NCBI GenBank assembly: GCA_019187665.1 | Contig: JABARH010000004.1 | Span: 62,001 to 126,000 of the forward strand | Reading direction: 5' to 3' | Source: Anaerolineales bacterium | GTDB lineage: Bacteria > Chloroflexota > Anaerolineae > Anaerolineales > Villigracilaceae | DNA: 64,000 bases | In this document: in pieces, positions 18,205 to 26,614 of the stretch | Position numbering within the stretch: the stretch's first letter is position 1 | How the letters are laid out: the number at the start of each line of letters is the position of its first letter | Notes under the pieces: generated by a model | Told to the model about the DNA's origin: nothing | Database searches by the model: none | What the model saw: the letters and a program-made list of their open reading frames with translations, nothing else | Position numbers and translations under genes: made by a program

Positions 18205-20088
18205 ATGGCAAAGATCATCGGTATTGACCTCGGTACGACCAACTCGGTTGCGGCCTTTATGCAGGGCGGCGAACCGGTTGTGATCCCATCTGCGGAGGGG
18301 GAGCGACTCGTCCCCTCGGTGGTGGCGATCAATAAAAACGGCGAGCGTCTCGTCGGGCGCGTGGCGCGCAACCAAGCCATCACCAACCCGACCAACACAG
18401 TTTTTTCGATCAAGCGTTTTATGGGGCGCAAAGCCGACGACGCGGAAGTGACTCGCGCCAAGGGACTCGTCCCCTACGCGGTGGAAGCCGCGCCGAACGG
18501 CGACGTGCGCGTGAAGATGGCTGAACGCGATTACAGCGCGCCGGAAGTCTCGGCGATGATCCTCGCCAAGATCAAAGCGGACGCGGAAGCCTACCTCGGC
18601 GAGACGGTCACGCAGGCGGTCATCACCGTCCCGGCGTATTTCAACGACGCGCAACGCAACGCCACCAAAGACGCGGGCAAGATCGCCGGTCTCGAAGTCC
18701 TGCGTATCATCAACGAGCCGACCGCTTCCTCCCTCGCGTATGGTCTCGATAAAAAGAAAAATGAAACCATCATCGTCTACGATCTCGGCGGCGGGACATT
18801 CGACGTGTCCGTGCTGGAGGTGGGCGACGGAGTCTTTGAAGTCAAGTCCACCAGCGGCGACACCTTCCTCGGCGGCGATGACTTCGACCTGCGCATCATG
18901 GACTTCCTGGCGGACACGTTCAAGCGCGATAACAACATTGATTTGCGCAACGACCGCCAGGCGCTTCAGCGTTTGAAGGAAGCCGCGGAGAAAGCCAAGA
19001 TCGAACTCTCGACCACGATGCAGACTGAGATCAATCTGCCGTACATCACTGCCGACGCGACCGGACCCAAGCATCTTGTCACGACTCTGACCCGCGCCAA
19101 ACTTGAACAACTAACGGGCGACCTCGTCGAGCGGACGATCGGACCGATCAAGCAAGCCCTCTCCGACGCGGGCATGACCGCGGCGCAGATCAACGAAGTG
19201 GTGCTGGTCGGCGGCATGACGCGTATGCCAGCCGTGCAGGAAGTTGTCCGCAAATTTTTCGGCAAGGAGCCGCACAAGGGAGTCAATCCCGATGAGGTGG
19301 TCGCGGTCGGCGCGGCGATTCAAGCCGGAGTGCTGGGCGGCGATGTCAAGGATATTTTGCTGCTCGATGTGACTCCCTTGAGCCTTTCCATTGAAACCCT
19401 CGGCGGCGTCGCCACTCCGCAGATCGAACGCAACACGACCATCCCGACGCGTAAATCGCAAGTATTCTCCACTGCCTCCGACAGCCAGACTCAGGTTGAG
19501 ATTCATATTCTGCAAGGCGAACGCCCGATGGCGGCGGATAACAAATCGCTGGGAAAATTCACCCTCGACGGAATCCCGCCCGCGCCGCGCGGCGTGCCGC
19601 AGATCGAAGTGACCTTCGACATTGACGCCAACGGCATTTTGAAAGTGACCGCGAAAGATAAAGCCACGGGACGCACACAGCACATCACCATCACCGCCTC
19701 GTCCGGCTTGAGCGAAGCGGAAGTGGAGAAGATGCGCAAGGACGCCGAGTCGCATGCGGAGGAAGATCGCAAGCGCAAAGAGTTGATCGAGGCGCGCAAT
19801 CAGGCGGATAACGCCGTCTACACGGCGGAGAAAGCGCTGAAAGAATTCGGCGATAAAGTTCCCGCGGATGTGAAGTCCGAGATCGAGGCGAAGTCGGCGG
19901 AGGTGAAGAAAGCGGCGGAAAGCGACGATGTGCCCGCCATCCAGTCTGCGACGGAGGCGTTGGGACAGGTCATCCAAAAGATCGGCGCGAGCGTTTATCA
20001 ACAACCGGATGCCGCCGGTCCGGATGCGAATCCGAATCCCGACCCCAATGCGGGACCGGACGTGGTGGATGGGGAAGTGAAGGAGTAA
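18205..20088 (+). CDS. dnaK: Chaperone protein DnaK (Hsp70)
   Basis: 627 residues. Starts with [11 protein letters not shown] (phosphate 1 motif), has [10 protein letters not shown] near residue 192 and the linker D-V-T-P-L-S-L near 390, then the substrate-binding beta and lid domains and a Pro/Asn/Asp-rich tail. ATP-driven folding of nascent and damaged proteins with DnaJ and GrpE. GGAG lies 10 nt before the ATG, immediately after the heptamer array. Confidence 0.97.
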   Translation: MAKIIGIDLGTTNSVAAFMQGGEPVVIPSAEGERLVPSVVAINKNGERLVGRVARNQAITNPTNTVFSIKRFMGRKADDAEVTRAKGLVPYAVEAAPNGDVRVKMAERDYSAPEVSAMILAKIKADAEAYLGETVTQAVITVPAYFNDAQRNATKDAGKIAGLEVLRIINEPTASSLAYGLDKKKNETIIVYDLGGGTFDVSVLEVGDGVFEVKSTSGDTFLGGDDFDLRIMDFLADTFKRDNNIDLRNDRQALQRLKEAAEKAKIELSTTMQTEINLPYITADATGPKHLVTTLTRAKLEQLTGDLVERTIGPIKQALSDAGMTAAQINEVVLVGGMTRMPAVQEVVRKFFGKEPHKGVNPDEVVAVGAAIQAGVLGGDVKDILLLDVTPLSLSIETLGGVATPQIERNTTIPTRKSQVFSTASDSQTQVEIHILQGERPMAADNKSLGKFTLDGIPPAPRGVPQIEVTFDIDANGILKVTAKDKATGRTQHITITASSGLSEAEVEKMRKDAESHAEEDRKRKELIEARNQADNAVYTAEKALKEFGDKVPADVKSEIEAKSAEVKKAAESDDVPAIQSATEALGQVIQKIGASVYQQPDAAGPDANPNPDPNAGPDVVDGEVKE

Positions 20089-20093
20089 GTTCA

Positions 20094-20160
20094 GTCGAAG
20101 GTCAAAGGTTGAAAGTCGAAAGACACACAACCTTTGACTTTTGACTTTTGACATTCGACC
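20094..20160. repeat. Heptamer array with inverted halves, GTCAAAG/CTTTGAC type
   Basis: Units GTCGAAG, GTCAAAG, GTTGAAA, GTCGAAA, then CTTTGAC, TTTTGAC (twice) and ATTCGAC, filling the gap between dnaK and dnaJ and ending 3 bp before the dnaJ ATG. The halves are complementary and can pair. Confidence 0.9.
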
Positions 20161-20163
20161 ATT

Positions 20164-21285
20164 ATGAGCAACCGCGATTACTACGAAACCCTCGGCATTA
20201 ATCGGAATGCGTCGGAAGATGAAATTAAAGGCGCGTTCCGTAAATTGGCGCGCCAGTATCATCCCGACGTGAACAAGGAATCCGACGCCGAGGAAAAATT
20301 TAAGGAAATCAACGAAGCCTACGGCGTTCTTTCGGACGCGGACAAACGCGCCCGCTACGACCGCTTTGGCAAGGCGGGGCTGGGCAACACAGGCGGCTTC
20401 CACGATTACAGCGCAGACTTCGGCGACATCTTCGAAGAACTTCTCGGTCAATTTGGATTCGGCACGGGCGGGCGGCGCGGCGGACGAAAGACTCCGCGGC
20501 GCGGGCGCGACCTGCAAATGGAAGTCTCGCTTAAATTTGAAGAGGCTTTCTTCGGCGTGGAGAAGGAGATCGAATTCGCGCGCGACGAAACCTGCTCGAC
20601 GTGTAACGGCTCCGGCGCCGAGCCGGGAACGTCTCCTGTCAAATGCGCCACATGCCAGGGACAGGGCGAGGTGCGCCAGGTGCGGCAGACTTTCCTCGGT
20701 CAGATGGTGCAAAGCGCGACCTGCCCAACCTGTAACGGGCGCGGCGAGACCATCGCTTCGCCGTGCAAGACCTGTCGCGGCGGCGGATTGGAACACAAGA
20801 AAATTAAAAAGAATGTCTCCATTCCCGCGGGCGTGGATCACGGAACGCAGATTCGCCTGGCGGGCGAGGGCGGACCGGGAATATACGGCGGTCCGAACGG
20901 GAGCCTGTTCCTGGTCTTGACTGTCCAGCCGCATAAATATTTCAAACGCCGCGAGAACGACATTTTGCTCAATCTCGATATCAACATTGCGCAAGCCGCC
21001 CTCGGCGCGGACATCAAAGTGCCGACGATGGACGGCGACGACAAACTGCACATCCCCGCCGGGACTCAGCCGGGGAAAATATTTCACATGCGCGGCAAGG
21101 GCGTCCCGCACCTGCGCCGAAGCAGTCGCGGCGACCAGCTGGTGATCGTCAATGTGGAAGTGCCGACCAAGTTGAACAAGGAACAACGCGAGCTGATGGA
21201 GAAACTGGCTGAGACGCTCGGCACGCAGGTCAAGCCGAAGGAGAAGGGGTTCATTGACTGGTTGAATGAGGCGTTTGGGGGGTAG
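20164..21285 (+). CDS. dnaJ: Chaperone protein DnaJ (Hsp40)
   Basis: 373 residues with all parts of type I DnaJ: J domain with HPD at about 36-38, a Gly-rich stretch, four CXXCXGXG zinc repeats (about 142-210) and the C-terminal substrate-binding domains. It stimulates DnaK ATPase and delivers clients. Last gene of the hrcA operon, followed by another heptamer array and a terminator. No Shine-Dalgarno is visible; the array abuts the ATG. Confidence 0.96.
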   Translation: MSNRDYYETLGINRNASEDEIKGAFRKLARQYHPDVNKESDAEEKFKEINEAYGVLSDADKRARYDRFGKAGLGNTGGFHDYSADFGDIFEELLGQFGFGTGGRRGGRKTPRRGRDLQMEVSLKFEEAFFGVEKEIEFARDETCSTCNGSGAEPGTSPVKCATCQGQGEVRQVRQTFLGQMVQSATCPTCNGRGETIASPCKTCRGGGLEHKKIKKNVSIPAGVDHGTQIRLAGEGGPGIYGGPNGSLFLVLTVQPHKYFKRRENDILLNLDINIAQAALGADIKVPTMDGDDKLHIPAGTQPGKIFHMRGKGVPHLRRSSRGDQLVIVNVEVPTKLNKEQRELMEKLAETLGTQVKPKEKGFIDWLNEAFGG

Positions 21286-21290
21286 GGGAA

Positions 21291-21346
21291 AGTGATCGGT
21301 CATCAGTAATCAGTAATCAGTCATCAGTAATCAGTAATCAGTGAGC
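21291..21346. repeat. Heptamer array, AGTNATC type, after dnaJ
   Basis: Eight 7-bp units (AGTGATC, GGTCATC, AGTAATC repeated, AGTCATC, AGTGAGC) running directly into the terminator stem. Same family as 5262-5324. Confidence 0.9.
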
Positions 21347-21370
21347 GGACATTCATCCGCTCATTTTGTT
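21342..21370 (+). terminator. Intrinsic terminator of the chaperone operon
   Basis: Stem TGAGCGGA / TCCGCTCA with a 5-nt loop, followed by TTTTGTTG. Confidence 0.85.
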
Positions 21371-21458
21371 GTCAGGCAAGTATAAAAGTATACAAATTAT
21401 GACTTGACTTACTTTTTGTGTTGAAGTAGGATTAACGCTATAGAAAGGAGAGTTTGTC

Positions 21459-21689
21459 ATGGAAGCCTACCCAACTGTAAAAGGTCAAATCGTCATTCCG
21501 GCGGAATTACGCCGAAAATACAAGATTACCGAAAAGACGAAGATCGTCATTGTGGATAACGGGGACGAGATCATCCTGCGCCCGATGACGCCTGAAGCGA
21601 TCAAAAAGTTACGCGGTGTTCTGAAGGGCTCTGGCGCGCTTCAAATCCTGATGGAGGAGCGAAAAAAGGATCGGGAGAGGGGAAAGTGA
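21459..21689 (+). CDS. AbrB/MazE-type antitoxin
   Basis: 76 residues. The swapped-hairpin SpoVT-AbrB DNA-binding fold is seen in the first 45 residues (K-G-Q-I-V-I-P-A-E-L-R followed by the acidic turn and I-I-L-R-P); the basic C-terminal tail would bind the toxin. GAAAGGAGAG lies 9 nt before the ATG. The upstream DNA is AT-rich with a repeated GTATA motif (about 21379-21393), a plausible autoregulatory operator. It overlaps the toxin gene by one base. Confidence 0.85.
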   Translation: MEAYPTVKGQIVIPAELRRKYKITEKTKIVIVDNGDEIILRPMTPEAIKKLRGVLKGSGALQILMEERKKDRERGK

Positions 21690-22087
21690 TGGATTCCAAG
21701 ATACTTGATTCTTACGCCCTGATGGCTTTTTTGCAAGACGAGCCTTCTGCTGATGTCGTAGAAGGCATCTTGATCGCGGCATCGGAAGGAAAAATTCATC
21801 TCGCTGTTTGTGCGGTGAATTTGGGGGAGGTTTGGTATTCCACAAGACGCGCGATCTCTCCTGAAGCCGCAGATCGTTATGTTATGCAGATACAAGGCAT
21901 GTCCATTGAAGTAGTGGACGCGAGTTGGGAGATCTCGCGCCAGGCGGCAGTGTATAAATCCATCGGCGGCATATCCTACGCCGATTGTTTTGCCGCGGCG
22001 TTGGCCAAACTCCGAAATGCTGAACTTGTTACGGGAGACAAGGAATTCAAGAAAGTGGAGAAGGAAATAAAAATTTCCTGGCTGTAG
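21689..22087 (+). CDS. PIN domain toxin (VapC type)
   Basis: 132 residues. PIN-fold ribonuclease with the acidic residues in place: Asp in L-D-S-Y-A-L, Glu in L-G-E-V-W-Y (about 46), Asp in S-Y-A-D-C-F (about 94) and Asp in T-G-D-K-E-F (about 113). Such toxins cleave tRNA or rRNA. The ATG shares one base with the antitoxin stop (TGATG), showing translational coupling. A GTG one codon earlier is possible. Confidence 0.87.
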   Translation: MDSKILDSYALMAFLQDEPSADVVEGILIAASEGKIHLAVCAVNLGEVWYSTRRAISPEAADRYVMQIQGMSIEVVDASWEISRQAAVYKSIGGISYADCFAAALAKLRNAELVTGDKEFKKVEKEIKISWL

Positions 22088-22108
22088 GTGATTCGAGAGC
22101 GCCTGCCT

Positions 22109-22133
22109 GGTGAGCGGATAGAGTCCGCTCGCC
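22109..22133 (+). terminator. Possible terminator after the toxin gene
   Basis: 10-bp stem GGTGAGCGGA / TCCGCTCGCC (one G-T pair) with a 5-nt loop followed by GGTTTG. The T-run is poor. Confidence 0.4.
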
Positions 22134-22158
22134 GGTTTGATCCTGCCGGAATTCCCCC

Positions 22159-22626
22159 ATGAAGAGATTCCTATTCCGCATCTGGCGCAGGCTTCCGCTG
22201 TGGATTCACATCCTCGCCGCGCGGATTGTGCGGCCCAGGTTCCGTGTTGGGGTGGCAGCGCTGATCTTTGACGAACAGGGGCGGATCCTGCTGTTCCGTC
22301 ACACGTATCGAAAATTCGAATGGGGAATTCCCGGCGGGGCGTTGGAATATGGCGAGCAACCGCAAGAGGCGATGGTTCGTGAGATGTTTGAAGAGACAGG
22401 TATGCAGATCGAAGTTGCGAGATTGCTGTTGGCAGAAAACTCGAAAGACGATCGCCACGTCAGTTTGATCTATCAATGCCGAATTATTGGCGGCATCTTT
22501 CGGGAGAGCGACGAAGTCTCCGCAGTGAACTATTTTGATCTGACCGCTCTCCCGCAGATGTTGTTTGCCGAGAAGGAATTGATACGGAGGATGGCTGTCA
22601 AATTGAATATTGCCAGCTCAGAATAA
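22159..22626 (+). CDS. Nudix hydrolase
   Basis: 155 residues. The Nudix box G-X5-E-X7-R-E-X-X-E-E-X-G is complete, with the first Gly near residue 60 and R-E-M-F-E-E-T-G following. It binds divalent metal and hydrolyses a nucleoside diphosphate linked to another group; the substrate (NTP clean-up, ADP-ribose, other) is not determined by the sequence. The N-terminus is basic and hydrophobic, perhaps membrane-associated. No strong RBS is visible. Confidence 0.85.
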   Translation: MKRFLFRIWRRLPLWIHILAARIVRPRFRVGVAALIFDEQGRILLFRHTYRKFEWGIPGGALEYGEQPQEAMVREMFEETGMQIEVARLLLAENSKDDRHVSLIYQCRIIGGIFRESDEVSAVNYFDLTALPQMLFAEKELIRRMAVKLNIASSE

Positions 22627-22659
22627 AGGACCTCAGACTGAAAAATCTGGGGTTCTTTT
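22625..22659. terminator. Bidirectional terminator between the Nudix and methyltransferase genes
   Basis: 13-bp stem with three G-T pairs, AAAGGACCTCAGA against TCTGGGGTTCTTT, with A and T runs on the two sides. The two genes converge here. Confidence 0.7.
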
Positions 22660-22667
22660 GCGCCATG

Positions 22668-23582
22668 CTATAATCGCGTTTTGTATGGTTCGTCTTTTTC
22701 CAAAACCATACGCATTTGACGGACATCCTGATCTTTGAAATGCAAAACTGCTGTGCTGTCGGGCAGATAATTTGTTATCAACACTTCTTTATTGATAACG
22801 CGCTCGCTGCCATTTTTTCTGGCTTTCATGCCAGATGCCATTTGAACGGCGACAACATAACTCTCTGGATATAACTCTCGCATTTCTGGAATGTTATACG
22901 AAGAAAGAATCCACTTGCATTCCGTCTTGTGAAGCCGTTCTGCTAATTCGTGGTGCTCTTTCCAGTCACGCATGTTATGGAAGTAATTTGCGCCGTTATC
23001 AGGATATGGCGGATCAATGTACATGACCGTATTAGGTTTGTCGTAACGGTCAAGACAAATTCGCCAATCCAGGTTCTCGATAATGACAGTTTTTAAACGA
23101 GTATGGACAGGCGCGAGTCGTTCTTTGAGAGTTTCCAATGCGCCTATAAGACGATTACCATGTCCACCGTCAGAAACGCTGGTTTGAAAGCGCGGATATT
23201 TCAGTTCACCGCCCCAACCAGCCATAATCAAATAGTAAAAACGGTGAGCGCGTTGAATATCGGTGAGTTTGGATGGATCTAATTCTGCCAGTCGTTTGAA
23301 TTCCACTCGTGAAACGAGTTCCCATTCAAAAGAAGCAATAAGTTCTTCAGGTTTCTCTTTCACAACACGGAAGAAGGAGACAAGCTCCTGGTCAATATCG
23401 TTCAGTACTTCCACATCGCTTGGCGGTTTGCCGAATAGGACCCAGGCCGCTCCCGAAAATAGTTCAACGTAACAGGTGTGTTTCGGCAAGAGCGCAATGA
23501 TTTGTTTGCGAAGGCGCGATTTTCCGCCAACCCATTTGAAGGGACTGTTGATCATTTCGTGATTGGAAGTTGGGTTTGCCAT
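22668..23582 (-). CDS. DNA adenine-N6 methyltransferase, D12 (Dam) class
   Basis: 304 residues. SAM-binding motif I is F-K-W-V-G-G-K-S near residue 16 and the catalytic motif IV D-P-P-Y near residue 190, in the order typical of alpha-class (D12/Dam-like) enzymes. It is the modification half of a type II restriction-modification system: divergent from the controller and endonuclease genes and sharing a 62-bp regulatory gap with them. Base composition is AT-richer than its neighbours, suggesting horizontal acquisition. Recognition sequence not deducible. Confidence 0.9.
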   Translation of the reverse strand: MANPTSNHEMINSPFKWVGGKSRLRKQIIALLPKHTCYVELFSGAAWVLFGKPPSDVEVLNDIDQELVSFFRVVKEKPEELIASFEWELVSRVEFKRLAELDPSKLTDIQRAHRFYYLIMAGWGGELKYPRFQTSVSDGGHGNRLIGALETLKERLAPVHTRLKTVIIENLDWRICLDRYDKPNTVMYIDPPYPDNGANYFHNMRDWKEHHELAERLHKTECKWILSSYNIPEMRELYPESYVVAVQMASGMKARKNGSERVINKEVLITNYLPDSTAVLHFKDQDVRQMRMVLEKDEPYKTRL

Positions 23583-23593
23583 AGTTTCTAATT

Positions 23594-23608
23594 GTCTCTA
23601 CTAGAGAC
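23594..23608. promoter_or_regulatory. Palindromic operator (candidate C-box) of the R-M system
   Basis: Perfect 7-bp arms GTCTCTA and TAGAGAC around a single central C. It lies between the divergent methyltransferase and controller genes and covers the expected start point of the methyltransferase promoter, as C-boxes bound by controller proteins often do. Confidence 0.7.
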
Positions 23609-23637
23609 ATTTTATCATATCCTAAATTTTCTGTCAA
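23609..23637 (-). promoter_or_regulatory. Promoter of the methyltransferase gene
   Basis: -35 TTGACA (23637-23632), 17-bp spacer, -10 TAAAAT (23614-23609). Transcription would start inside the palindrome, so controller binding should shut it down. Confidence 0.75.
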
Positions 23638-23644
23638 TCATTCC

Positions 23645-23866
23645 ATGCAACGATTTGGTGAAAAACTTCGAGTACTTCGAACTGCAAAGAAAATGACGCT
23701 CAAAGAGCTTGCGTCTGCTTTGGGTCTGACCGCGCACGGCTATATTAGTGAAATGGAAGCAGGCAAGAAAAAACCTACCGCTGAATTTGTGTTGAAGGTT
23801 GCTCGTTATTTCAAGGTCACAACGGATCAGCTATTGAAAGACGAACTCAACGTGGAGGAGAGATGA
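23645..23866 (+). CDS. XRE-family controller protein of the R-M system
   Basis: 73 residues, a single helix-turn-helix domain of the Cro/C1 type (T-L-K-E-L-A-S-A-L-G-L-T near 19-30) and almost nothing else, the size of restriction-modification controller (C) proteins. It overlaps the downstream endonuclease gene by 4 bp (ATGA). Expected job: delay endonuclease expression after entry into a new host and limit the methyltransferase, through the palindrome at 23594-23608. Confidence 0.85.
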   Translation: MQRFGEKLRVLRTAKKMTLKELASALGLTAHGYISEMEAGKKKPTAEFVLKVARYFKVTTDQLLKDELNVEER

Positions 23867-24681
23867 GCATTCCATTTATTGTTCGTGACCCCACCCAAAA
23901 GGAATTTGAGCGTTTTCGGCTCATTCTAAGTACATATCAAGATGGCAGTGGACAACAAGCCTTGACTGATGAGCAGACCTTGCCGGGTTGGAGGGACTTC
24001 GAGCGTTCGATTTCCATTGCTTTTGGTGGCGAGGCACAGGAAAACAAGTTTATTTTTGATGTTCTCATTCCTGATACCACAAGAGACAACATCTATTTTG
24101 GCGTTTCCTGCAAAATGCGCCGAACATTGAATGACACAAAACGAAATGGACGTGTGACTCTGGAACTGTCGAATTCGTCGGGAAAATTCTGGCAGCGATT
24201 AGGTGATTTGGGAATCCATCAACGAAACTATAAAAACAAGCCTGCCGAAGTTGCGAAGGCATTGCTGGATCAAGAAAAAGAATGGCATGAAGAAGTTGGT
24301 TTGAAACAGGGCGGCGTTGTTGATTTGTCAAGAAGTTTTTACCTTGCTCTTTCGTGGAATGCGCAAGGCGAATATCAACTATTCAAGTTCTCTTTGTCAT
24401 TACCCAGAGTTTCCTCACTAAAATGGGATTTCCCCTCTGTTACCGACAATGGGAAAGAACGGTCTGGTCGCCGATTGCGTGGACAGGATAAACAGGGAAC
24501 GCTGATCGAATGGTATGGTGAGTCGGGCGGACAATTGAAGTACTACCCACTTGTAAAAAATGCTCTTTGGAAATCAGAGATATTCCATCTTGAACCATTG
24601 CCTGTGAATTGGAACGAGAAACATGGCATATTGGCGAAGGCAAAAGACTATTTCCCCGATCGTTGGAATTCTCTGGAATGA
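23863..24681 (+). CDS. Putative type II restriction endonuclease
   Basis: 272 residues. Identified mainly by position: directly after the controller gene and opposite the methyltransferase. A PD-(D/E)XK-like core is possible: I-F-D-V-L-I-P-D near residue 65, then a beta strand Y-F-G-V-S-C-K-M-R near 78-86, where Asp and Lys would be catalytic. The rest resembles no family I can name. Its composition is AT-rich like the other two genes of the island. The stop overlaps an in-frame ATG of the crcB frame. Confidence 0.7.
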   Translation: MSIPFIVRDPTQKEFERFRLILSTYQDGSGQQALTDEQTLPGWRDFERSISIAFGGEAQENKFIFDVLIPDTTRDNIYFGVSCKMRRTLNDTKRNGRVTLELSNSSGKFWQRLGDLGIHQRNYKNKPAEVAKALLDQEKEWHEEVGLKQGGVVDLSRSFYLALSWNAQGEYQLFKFSLSLPRVSSLKWDFPSVTDNGKERSGRRLRGQDKQGTLIEWYGESGGQLKYYPLVKNALWKSEIFHLEPLPVNWNEKHGILAKAKDYFPDRWNSLE

Positions 24682-24689
24682 TTTGCTTC

Positions 24690-25082
24690 ATGCCTTCTCT
24701 AATTACAATTTCTCTCGTCGCTCTCGGTGGCGCGGTGGGATCGGTTTCCCGCTATTTGCTCGGCACATGGATTCAGTCTGCGAGCAAAAGCATTGACTTT
24801 CCCTTCGGCACGTTGACGGTCAATCTCATCGGCTGTTTCGTGATCGGGTTTCTCAGCCAATTGGCGGAATCGCGCGGCGCGTTCACGCCAGAGACGCGGG
24901 CGCTGGTATTCATCGGCGTGTTGGGCGGCTTCACCACCTTTTCCTCGTTCGGCAATGACACGCTGAACCTGCTCCGCGACGGCGAGACGGTCAATGCGCT
25001 GGTCAACGTGGGCGCGAATGTCATCCTCGGTCTCGCGCTCGCGTGGCTGGGGCGCACGGTCGCGTTTTGGATTTGGAAATAA
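24690..25082 (+). CDS. crcB: Fluoride channel/exporter CrcB (FluC)
   Basis: 130 residues with four membrane helices. The pattern G-G-A-V-G-S-V-S-R-Y at residue 10, G-T-L-x-V-N-L-I-G-C-F near 38 and G-F-T-T-F-S-S-F near 77 (the Phe-box and pore Thr/Ser) are diagnostic. It forms dual-topology dimers that expel fluoride. An alternative start at 24678 overlaps the endonuclease stop; 24690 fits family length. No fluoride riboswitch is visible, and the restriction island sits where the upstream region would be. Confidence 0.92.
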   Translation: MPSLITISLVALGGAVGSVSRYLLGTWIQSASKSIDFPFGTLTVNLIGCFVIGFLSQLAESRGAFTPETRALVFIGVLGGFTTFSSFGNDTLNLLRDGETVNALVNVGANVILGLALAWLGRTVAFWIWK

Positions 25083-25086
25083 ATTT

Positions 25087-25136
25087 GGAGTGCGACGGCT
25101 TGCCGTCGCAGTATGGGAGCAAGCTCCCATACTCCA
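25087..25136. repeat. Two adjacent perfect hairpins between crcB and the DUF190 gene
   Basis: GCGACGGC-TT-GCCGTCGC followed directly by TATGGGAG-CAAG-CTCCCATA, both flanked by GAGT/ACTC. No T-run follows, so they look like a REP-type insert rather than a terminator. Confidence 0.55.
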
Positions 25137-25149
25137 GAAAGAGTGAATT

Positions 25150-25491
25150 ATGCAACTCCCACAAGAAGGTTCCCTGCTTCGCGTTTTCATCGGTGAAGCG
25201 GACAAATACGAGCACAAGCCACTCTACGAATGGATCATCCTGCAAGCGCGTGAGCAAGGACTGGCGGGCGCGACTGTCCTGCGCGGGATGATGGGATTCG
25301 GGGCGAACACACGCAAGATTCAAACCTTCCGCTTCGATACACTTTCCGAAGACCTGCCCATCGTGGTCGAGATCGTGGACACGGAAGAAAACCTCGAAAA
25401 ATTCCTTGACCTGATCGAGCCGCACATCAAGGCAGGGTTGGTCACGTTGGAAAAAGCAAAAATCCGATTTTATAAGGCAGACAAAAAATGA
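25150..25491 (+). CDS. DUF190 family protein (PII/CutA-like fold)
   Basis: 113 residues. Matches the DUF190 family, small ferredoxin-like PII-related proteins often coded next to crcB. Typical segments are L-R-V-F-I-G-E-A-D-K near 10-20, the G-L-A-G-A-T-V-L-R-G-M-M-G-F-G motif near 37-51, and I-V-V-E-I-V-D-T-E-E near 72. Role in fluoride tolerance is suggested only by neighbourhood. The stop codon is overlapped by the prmA start (ATGA). Confidence 0.85.
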   Translation: MQLPQEGSLLRVFIGEADKYEHKPLYEWIILQAREQGLAGATVLRGMMGFGANTRKIQTFRFDTLSEDLPIVVEIVDTEENLEKFLDLIEPHIKAGLVTLEKAKIRFYKADKK

Positions 25492-26456
25492 GTTGGTTGG
25501 AAGTTTCCCTGCTCGTGGATGGCGAACTTGCGGAAGCGGTAGCCGATGTCCTTGCGCGTTTTGCTCCGAACGGCGTGGTGACCGAAAGCACCGCCATCAA
25601 ATTCAATGATGAAGAAGATGAGGGCGGCGCGGTTGGACCGGTCAATGTGCGCGCGTATCTGGAGGTCAACGATCAGATTGAAGAGACGCGGCAGAAATTG
25701 GAAGAAGCGCTGTTTTATCTCGGCATGATTCAGCCTGTCCCTGCGCCGACGTACAAACAGATCGCTGACCAAAATTGGATGGAAGCCTGGAAGGAAAACT
25801 ACAAACCGATTCCGATCGGCAAACGGCTGATGATCGTCCCCGCGTGGATGGATTCACCCGAGCCGAAACGCATCCCGATCAAAATTGACCCTGGCATGGC
25901 GTTCGGCACCGGCACGCATCCGACAACGCAGTTGTGTCTTGAACTAATCGAGAAGGCGATATTCGATACTCGATATTCGATACTCGATCCTCGATCTTCG
26001 AATATCGAGTATCGAGTTATCGATGTTGGCTGCGGCTCCGGCATCCTCTCCATCGCCGCGCTCAAGCTCGGCGCGGACTCCGTCCTCGGCGTGGATATTG
26101 ACGTGGAGTCGGTCGTCAACTCGCGCGAGAATGCGGACAAAAATGGAGTGGGGCAGGAGTTCATCATCGGGCAGGGGTCGGTGGCGGAAGTGTTGGCGGG
26201 ACAGTTCGCCTACAAGTCCGCGCCGCTGGTGGTGGCGAACATCCTCGCGCCGATCATTATCCGTCTCTTCGACGCGGGACTGGCCGATCTGGTTGACAAT
26301 GGAGGCGAGATCATCCTGAGCGGAATCCTCGCCGAGCAGGCGGAAAAAGTCCGCGAGGCTGCGGCCGCCAAAGGGTTGCGAATGAACGAGACGCTGCAAA
26401 TGGGGGATTGGGTCGCGTTGAGTTGTCGGAAGCAGCGAACAGGCACACCGCTTTAA
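25488..26456 (+). CDS. prmA: Ribosomal protein L11 methyltransferase PrmA with an in-frame repeat insert
   Basis: 322 residues. SAM-dependent enzyme that trimethylates ribosomal protein L11. Family landmarks: D-Q-N-W-M-E-A-W-K near 91-99, G-M-A-F-G-T-G-T-H-P-T-T near 130-141 and SAM motif I V-I-D-V-G-C-G-S-G near 179-187. Between the last two, where relatives have a short loop, lies a 21-codon segment coded entirely by heptamer repeats (25957-26019). The insert keeps the frame and all motifs, so the enzyme is probably active. It overlaps the DUF190 gene by 4 bp. Confidence 0.9.
   Translation: MSWLEVSLLVDGELAEAVADVLARFAPNGVVTESTAIKFNDEEDEGGAVGPVNVRAYLEVNDQIEETRQKLEEALFYLGMIQPVPAPTYKQIADQNWMEAWKENYKPIPIGKRLMIVPAWMDSPEPKRIPIKIDPGMAFGTGTHPTTQLCLELIEKAIFDTRYSILDPRSSNIEYRVIDVGCGSGILSIAALKLGADSVLGVDIDVESVVNSRENADKNGVGQEFIIGQGSVAEVLAGQFAYKSAPLVVANILAPIIIRLFDAGLADLVDNGGEIILSGILAEQAEKVREAAAAKGLRMNETLQMGDWVALSCRKQRTGTPL
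25957..26019. repeat. Heptamer array inside prmA (9 units, 63 bp)
   Basis: CGATATT, CGATACT, CGATATT, CGATACT, CGATCCT, CGATCTT, CGAATAT, CGAGTAT, CGAGTTA. Nine units equal exactly 21 codons, the smallest multiples that keep frame being three units. The two halves are inverted repeats of each other. Confidence 0.95.
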
Positions 26457-26614
26457 GAATCCCGCTCTTTGGCATGAAAGATTCAATGTGTGCGCGCATC
26501 AGAAAACTATTTTTGGGCGTATTCAGCGTTCTCAAACGCTGGATGGAGCGAAAGTCCTGATTTTTTAACATTAGTTCTGATATACTGCGCCAATCATTTA
26601 TAAGGAGAATTGAC

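Noticed and set aside
19111..21303. 730-codon minus-strand frame
   Set aside because: Antisense to dnaK and dnaJ, composition-driven.
24678..25082. Fluoride riboswitch upstream of crcB
   Set aside because: The upstream DNA is the coding end of the endonuclease gene, with no room for or trace of the crcB motif.
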